From Acetobacteraceae bacterium (GTDB lineage: Bacteria; Pseudomonadota; Alphaproteobacteria; Acetobacterales; Acetobacteraceae), in contig PLSZ01000582.1 in assembly GCA_003164305.1 (NCBI GenBank), positions 9,717 through 26,503 of the forward strand: a DNA stretch of 16,787 nucleotides, in the 5' to 3' direction. Under the pieces are notes generated by a model. That model saw only the letters and a program-made list of their open reading frames with translations. It was not told the DNA's origin and ran no database searches. How positions within the stretch are numbered: position 1 is the first letter of the stretch; the number at the start of each line of letters is the position of its first letter. The position numbers and the translations under genes are program-made. This document shows, in pieces, positions 13,901 through 16,787 of this stretch.

Positions 13901-16787
13901 CGGCCCGATTCAGCAGGCCTTGTTCAAGGCGCTCGGTCCCGGCGGCCTGAACATTCTGCAGCCAGGCAGCGGCGAAGCCCAGGCCACGCTGAGAGACGTT
14001 GAGATCGAGTTCGAAACGACGGGAGCCACCAGTTTCACCGTCTATAACGGCGGCAACGCGCCGAGCGGACAGACCCTGCAGAACGTTCAGTTCATTCTGA
14101 AACTGGGCGGCGATTATCAGCAGACGGTGCCGATCACCGGCGACCTCGGCCTGCCGGGTCTGGGCTTGTCGGTCGAGAGCGGGTCGATCGCGCTCACTGA
14201 GACGTGGGCTCTGGCGCTGGATTTCGGCATCGAACGCAGTTCCGGCAACGCCGATATTTACATCATGACGCCGGGGACTGGCGACGATCTGACGGTGACG
14301 CTCAGCGCCGAACTTTCCCCCGGAGCGCAACTGACCGCGCAGCTTGGCTTCCTCGCCGTGGTGGCGACACAGCCGACGCCGGGGTCGCCCGACCCGGACA
14401 ATCCCGGCATGAATGCGTTGCCGACCCAGATCGATCTGACATTCACCGCCGGCTTCACTGGTGGCACGCAGACGATTTCCCTGAGCGACCTTGGAAGTGG
14501 CGATACGCCGGGCGTCACCGCGTCGTTCTCCGGCAGCGCCTCGGTCGATCTGGACCTGGCGTTGGGCTTCGACTTCAGCAGCGCCGGCGTGATCGACGCG
14601 CAGTACCCCAGTTTCACCGCGCAGTTGGTCGTGGGCGCGGCGAGCGCGACCGGGGCGTGGACCTTCAACGGCGACAATCTCGACGCGACCAGCGCGCCGG
14701 ATGTGTCGCTCAACGACATTCAACTTAACTTTGGCGAATTCGTCAGCAATTACCTGGCGAACATTATCGGGCCGATCGCCTCGGTTCTGAAACCGATCGA
14801 GCCGGTGTTGAATTTCCTGACCACGCCGTATGAGATGCTCGACAACGAAAGTCTGCTGGATTTCGCGGTGCAGATTTTCGGCGGCGATGAGCAGAACGTC
14901 AGCGAGTATTTTCAGTTCGCCCAGTCGATCGTCGATTTCGTGGGCGATTTCAGTAACAGCAGTGGTGCGTTGACGATCAATTTCGGTAGTTTCGACTTCA
15001 ATTCGTTCGATCTTCGCCAGACGCCCGGCAGCGGCGGCGACGCGGTTCCCGATACCAGCAGCAGCGACGGCTATAACCAGTTCCTCGGCGATCTGGAGAA
15101 CGACGGCGATCTCAACTTCAATTCGCAAAGCGCGATCGACAGCCAGGCGGATCAGGAGTCGCCGGATTTTTCCGACTTCAGTTCCAGCGTCGGCGATGGT
15201 TCGATCAGTTTCCCCATCCTCGACAACCCGAAGATGCTGCTGGGGTTGCTGTTCGGCCAGCAGGTCACGTTGGTCAAGGTGCAGGCCCCCGAATTGTCGG
15301 TCACGGCGGACGCATCGACCGAAATTCCGTTATGGGACGACCCGCCGATCAACGCTTTGCTGACCGGTTCCATCAGTATCGATTTGCGCCTGGCCGCGGG
15401 TTACGACAGTTATGGTCTTTCCGAACTTGAAACGGCGATCAAGGCCGCGGCGACGGGCGGACCGGCGGTCACCGCGGGGGTGATCGCCACCGATATCGCG
15501 GACGGTTTTTATATCGACGACACGCCGACCATGGACGCGCTCGGCGACACGGAACCGGCGACATATATCGGGATTACCGGCGCGCTGAGCGTGGGGCCCG
15601 ATATCGGCATCGCCGATGTCGCCAGCGCGGGGATCGCCGGTGGCATTTCCTTGAGTCTCGGCGTGTCGTTGAAGGACACCGCGCCGCCGAACTACACGCC
15701 GCCAGGCTCCGGCCAGACCGTCGCCGCTTATGACAAGGCGAACAACAACGACAACAAAACCCGCCTGAGCGAACTGGAGGGCTGGTTCTCCGAGTTCAAC
15801 AGTCCGCTTTGCGCCTTCAACCTGGACGGCTCGGTCGGGTTCCAACTGGTCGCCGACGTGCAGTTGTTCGGGGTGGTGAACCTGGACACCACGCTGTTCA
15901 GCACCACGCTGTTCGACTGGACCACGGGCATCAATTGCTTCGACGCGGTGGAACCTCTGGGCACCGAATCAGCGTCCGGCCTCGTCACGCTTTACACGGG
16001 ACCGCTTTACGCGGATCGCGATGTTTATGTGAACGGCTCCGATCAAATATACACCGGAACATCGCCTCCCGCCGGCTACAGCTACGTTAAAGGCCCCACC
16101 GCGGAAGGCGACGACGATTTCTCCATAACCCAGGCTGGGCCTGGTGAAATCATCGTGACCGCCAGCGACGGCGGTAATGAGGAGTTCGGCAGCGCCACCA
16201 ACCCGGTCACCGGCATCTCGGCGACACTCGGCACCGGAACGAATACGCTGAACGTGCACAGCGCGCTGATGGAGTTGGACGGCAAAACCCCGATCAACGA
16301 AACGATCATCGGGGGCACCGGCACGCAGGCGGGCAACGACACGATCATCGCCGGCGGCGGCGACGATCTGATCGAAGGCGGCGACGGCACGGCCCAGATC
16401 CAGGGCGGCACCGGGTCCGATACGATTTACGGCGGTGGCCAGAGCGTTCCCGGCACCGGCGCCGGCGACAGCATCACCGGCGGCGGTCTGGGCCATAACC
16501 TGATCTATGGCAGTGACGGTTCCGACGTCATCAGTGTCCCCGGCGCCGACAATACCGTCTTCGGCGGCAATACCAGCAACAATCCGGCGGCGGGTCCGTC
16601 CGTCATCAGCGCCCTCGGCGGCGGCAATCTGGTGGTCGGAGGCACCGGCGACGACGTGATCGAAGGCGGTGACGGCGGTAACACCGTCATCGGCGGTGGG
16701 GGCACCAATCTTCTGATTGGCGGCGGCGGCGCCAACCTGTTGTATGGCGGTCCCGACACCACGTATGACAACGCCACGGCGCTGATG
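7998..16787 (+). CDS. Giant LEPR-XLL domain protein with RTX repeats (3' end outside window)
   Basis: One frame stays open from ATG 7998 to the last base: 2930 codons, no stop, with the frame holding from the N-terminal motif to the RTX repeats. The N-terminus has no Sec signal but carries the LEPR-XLL motif, LLFETMEPRVLLSG (residues 48-61), typical near the start of very large secreted bacterial proteins. After it come helical stretches and long beta regions in modules of about 300 residues, each marked by an IPLLGxSLGQL-like segment. Residues about 1107-1460 hold three repeats like flagellar hook or flagellin insert domains, and 2315-2415 an Asp/Ser/Phe-rich linker. RTX repeats (GGDDLIEGG, GGTGSDTIYGG, GGTGDDVIEGG) run from about 2766 to the edge. 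I find only two cysteines, 2605 and 2647. These features suggest a type I secreted, calcium-folded surface or matrix protein. Ligand and function are unknown. Confidence 0.93.
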   Translation, partial: MGLYQRLLRTVSHSVLPGRATGHGAAKTDPPPILSSPDRHDRLLRTPLLFETMEPRVLLSGDPLSTAAQTALLAGLQSFETWAANQLLQSAQLAQQLPVVSTSVGDLVNLPAQVQSHLVAPLQAYFASTTSPTVEGLAAALSNDPAEAGSVIGQFAHGEFLLTLSNFQTSTSISTALNLSEDSAGISLQIGSPPTLSGQATVSAALTFGYDTGGSTGATPGFFIQPGTITEGVSLAATNINLTAGLGAADATVTGGSASLSAMATVQLKDPIGGDTNDYITPGELTGTPLTALVSTTLSGTGNVTLPVTSSLVPGGSQTLQLNWSGNFAAEGGSNLASLGDWAKLDTISPSLVRQAVAALPGIIQSAANSAGFGASIPVLGQSLGQLFNFGTQFSTAATAVSSATTLSQVASALQTALGGTVTFTVDTANNELDMLITASTGFNTTLPFGIDTSVDSVSLVLNGTIQASGTASATLDLGLSFDTSQPDASRLVLVEKNSSLGLAFNAVTSTPITATAALGLLQVQVGGGTVSVGASNGSGGVDTTKPATVTVGFASTGNGRVTLAQVAANPAGALNAPVYNGAIQASLPLTSMDGASTATLGIAWTLGVVGPTITGADQVAALIVSPGNLLSSAQLSTAAAAGLQQLGQWATAMTAATGHAGAFATSIPLLGNSLGQMADLSSVLSAVASAIQSFAVSGASTDDFVTVINSALAPFDTKNLTLSIDATQSYAGEIPAANTSEAASLGLTSGTDQLAFNLALTATVMGSAPISLSGGAAAANISFTGSVAFTTTVKLGLTFGVLLTPNLSPSDAAFVRLNQLDGSISVSASNLTFGASIGILGAKVTGGSLTLNAEASASFAGASGTTPLTLTQIAGTTAASLLDVVVKTSTLTAMLPLTATFGDLSGDAATIVVTADPLSGTAPTITITGANATNFDAFANLTPADLLGSLQSIGSTLSEIGGSSLLATPIPLTNLTVGQAAAFGTDFASDVTSLLSNAGGGADFTNLQQFISDLSGLTGLSGITDTYDSDSGELEIGFNLAETFAATPVTFDYNLTGASGTILGDLSNVASASASLSIGGTGTVAVAFGFDLAATSVRLQGGAALPSTGMLPAGADAHFTLMLAGQSGSPTVVPVTVSAASTQSNTTDTDLVTDVNDALRTALEAAGLDANLVTASTTSISGGNALVLTLASGAFTSLSVSAAPEDPAVYGLGLAPAATPTATLSGAAPLPESGKLTADASFTVAADGGAPSTLTITAASTSGNGDRSDLLTRVQSALNPLNATLTAADRPPIVVSLTSGGVLSFAISGEGSTLTIAAPASGQTGLGLAAMQSVAAGAPAVSVEASGGPVPTNFNLTQAQSFSIAVDGGPTFNVTVPAVSTNTTAQNLADDVTAALAAVNNYLAGAGLPGLTVSVDPNTLHLIFSTTGSTSSIVLSAATGNQLGIGANDVSAAPMETLTGSQSFANQVSLTQLSLGGSLDLSGTINATAQFGIVQIDLGPATASIDAGVSLAMDGDGVTLSSLLANPTAIANYFPDGPTLTGTASLKLPVSVTGPLATSLGLNASAAVTLSSPDIFDPTSWTAGGGDLEGLTNLQGFSFATVQAAIAQLGEFISGFSSNGLLSQPIPLLNVSLGKVLGITGGFTTFGNDLQAVGDFTLDQLQTQLDTAIGQAFGLSTTGNYVTFTLSGGVLAIDLDFTPSLPSATLPLNFDLTALGLPAQPNLPGVSDFTGGSVTVKPSASFNLVLDIDLTTPTSPVFDLGSATSLDFGLLVSATNLSSTLALGPLGLFISDGSLAISAEGNTAAPATFDVGLSNAQARYNIANFLNDDLGWFGGGTPVTTTINGQVTVNLPVAGPLASNSLGTLSLKIANLGDFVNDALQNPGNLANDVVFSAPDLSSIFSSIDLLGNDQGLIDTLNTYIGQLGSLLSGGLLSSDLPLVGNALSSASNFLTQLESALDGMGPAAEIGPIQQALFKALGPGGLNILQPGSGEAQATLRDVEIEFETTGATSFTVYNGGNAPSGQTLQNVQFILKLGGDYQQTVPITGDLGLPGLGLSVESGSIALTETWALALDFGIERSSGNADIYIMTPGTGDDLTVTLSAELSPGAQLTAQLGFLAVVATQPTPGSPDPDNPGMNALPTQIDLTFTAGFTGGTQTISLSDLGSGDTPGVTASFSGSASVDLDLALGFDFSSAGVIDAQYPSFTAQLVVGAASATGAWTFNGDNLDATSAPDVSLNDIQLNFGEFVSNYLANIIGPIASVLKPIEPVLNFLTTPYEMLDNESLLDFAVQIFGGDEQNVSEYFQFAQSIVDFVGDFSNSSGALTINFGSFDFNSFDLRQTPGSGGDAVPDTSSSDGYNQFLGDLENDGDLNFNSQSAIDSQADQESPDFSDFSSSVGDGSISFPILDNPKMLLGLLFGQQVTLVKVQAPELSVTADASTEIPLWDDPPINALLTGSISIDLRLAAGYDSYGLSELETAIKAAATGGPAVTAGVIATDIADGFYIDDTPTMDALGDTEPATYIGITGALSVGPDIGIADVASAGIAGGISLSLGVSLKDTAPPNYTPPGSGQTVAAYDKANNNDNKTRLSELEGWFSEFNSPLCAFNLDGSVGFQLVADVQLFGVVNLDTTLFSTTLFDWTTGINCFDAVEPLGTESASGLVTLYTGPLYADRDVYVNGSDQIYTGTSPPAGYSYVKGPTAEGDDDFSITQAGPGEIIVTASDGGNEEFGSATNPVTGISATLGTGTNTLNVHSALMELDGKTPINETIIGGTGTQAGNDTIIAGGGDDLIEGGDGTAQIQGGTGSDTIYGGGQSVPGTGAGDSITGGGLGHNLIYGSDGSDVISVPGADNTVFGGNTSNNPAAGPSVISALGGGNLVVGGTGDDVIEGGDGGNTVIGGGGTNLLIGGGGANLLYGGPDTTYDNATALM
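8139..8180 (+). other. LEPR-XLL motif of the giant protein
   Basis: The residues LLFETMEPRVLLSG (48-61) follow a basic, proline-containing N-terminal stretch with no hydrophobic export signal. The core MEPRVLLSG corresponds to the family consensus LEPRxLLS, with Met replacing Leu. In characterised genomes the motif occurs near the N-terminus of very large extracellular proteins; its mechanism is not established. Confidence 0.85.
9126..13868 (+). repeat. Five spaced IPLLGxSLGQL-like module markers
   Basis: Related segments start at residues 377 (IPVLGQSLGQLFNFGTQF, base 9126), 668 (IPLLGNSLGQMADLSSVL, 9999), 971 (IPLTNLTVGQAAAFGTDF, 10908), 1627 (IPLLNVSLGKVLGITGGF, 12876) and 1938 (LPLVGNALSSASNFLTQL, 13809). 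Spacings are 291, 294-303, 656 and 311 residues, so the unit is about 300 residues with one marker missing where the hook-like insert lies. Each is preceded by an amphipathic helix-like stretch and followed by long beta sequence such as LxLSIDxT. Confidence 0.75.
11316..12366 (+). repeat. Three tandem ~115-residue flagellar-hook-like repeats within the giant protein
   Basis: Each repeat has the same order: an ADAxFTLxxxG strand, a VTVSAAST-type strand, a helix of the form DLVTDVNDALRTAL, a strand over SGGxLVLTLASG, and an ending YGLGL, TGLGL or QLGIG. Repeat 1 spans roughly 11316-11670, repeat 2 11674-12000 and repeat 3 12018-12366. The pattern resembles flagellin hook-IN type repeats that recur in large extracellular proteins. 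Boundaries are by eye. Confidence 0.7.
14940..15230 (+). other. Asp/Ser/Phe-rich low-complexity linker in the giant protein
   Basis: Residues about 2315-2411 are dominated by Asp, Ser, Asn, Gly and Phe, with recurring short strings such as FGSFDFNSFD, LENDGDLNF and DFSDFSSSVGDG. It separates two beta-rich regions, lacks the Thr/Ala/Val pattern of its neighbours and is strongly acidic. It may be a flexible spacer or a calcium-sensitive segment. Confidence 0.65.
16293..16767 (+). repeat. RTX (hemolysin-type) calcium-binding nonapeptide repeats
   Basis: GGxGxDxUx repeats run to near the window edge: GGTGTQAGNDTIIAGG, GGDDLIEGGDG, GGTGSDTIYGGG, GGTGDDVIEGGDG, GGNTVIGGGG, TNLLIGGGG and ANLLYGGPD. 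Some lack the Asp (NLLIGG), so calcium sites are mixed with structural turns. The array is interrupted once by SVPGTGAGDS and once by NTSNNPAAGPS. It marks type I secretion substrates whose beta-roll folds on binding calcium outside the cell. Confidence 0.92.

Noticed and set aside
13581..15128. A 515-codon open frame on the - strand
   Set aside because: Same reasoning: antisense to the LEPR-XLL gene, no domain, charged low-information composition.

Overview
The window is high-GC DNA with the codon bias, PEP-CTERM protein, Stf0-type sulfotransferase and dispersed palindromic repeat typical of Alphaproteobacteria. Acetobacteraceae/Rhodospirillales is my best guess, inferred from gene style only. 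Everything that can be read is on the + strand, and three of the four proteins look made for the cell surface or outside.

Layout. (1) Bases 1-4797 are the 3' part of a giant cysteine-free protein made of Ig-like beta domains. The domains form a higher-order triad (C-D-B) repeated about every 1.1 kb, followed by a C-terminal region that looks like an RTX/type I secretion end. (2) Bases 4840-5535 encode a small Sec-exported PEP-CTERM protein. (3) Thirteen bases later, 5549-7456 encode a two-domain protein: an N-terminal Stf0-type PAPS sulfotransferase, a Pro/Ala-rich linker and a C-terminal DUF6065-like domain. (4) Bases 7457-7997 are non-coding and carry a REP-like inverted pair of hairpins. 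(5) From 7998 to the window end runs one uninterrupted reading frame of at least 2930 codons. It encodes a giant LEPR-XLL protein with about 300-residue modules, a three-fold flagellar-hook-like insert, an Asp/Ser/Phe-rich linker and RTX calcium-binding repeats that continue past the edge.

How they may work together. Genes 2 and 3 are probably co-transcribed. The giant proteins probably leave the cell by type I secretion, without a Sec signal. The PEP-CTERM protein would be sorted by an exosortase, a system usually linked to exopolysaccharide. A sulfotransferase fused to DUF6065 beside them suggests sulfation of a surface glycan, lipid or other small acceptor. This functional link is inference from gene order only. 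No RNA genes, CRISPR arrays or transposases were seen.
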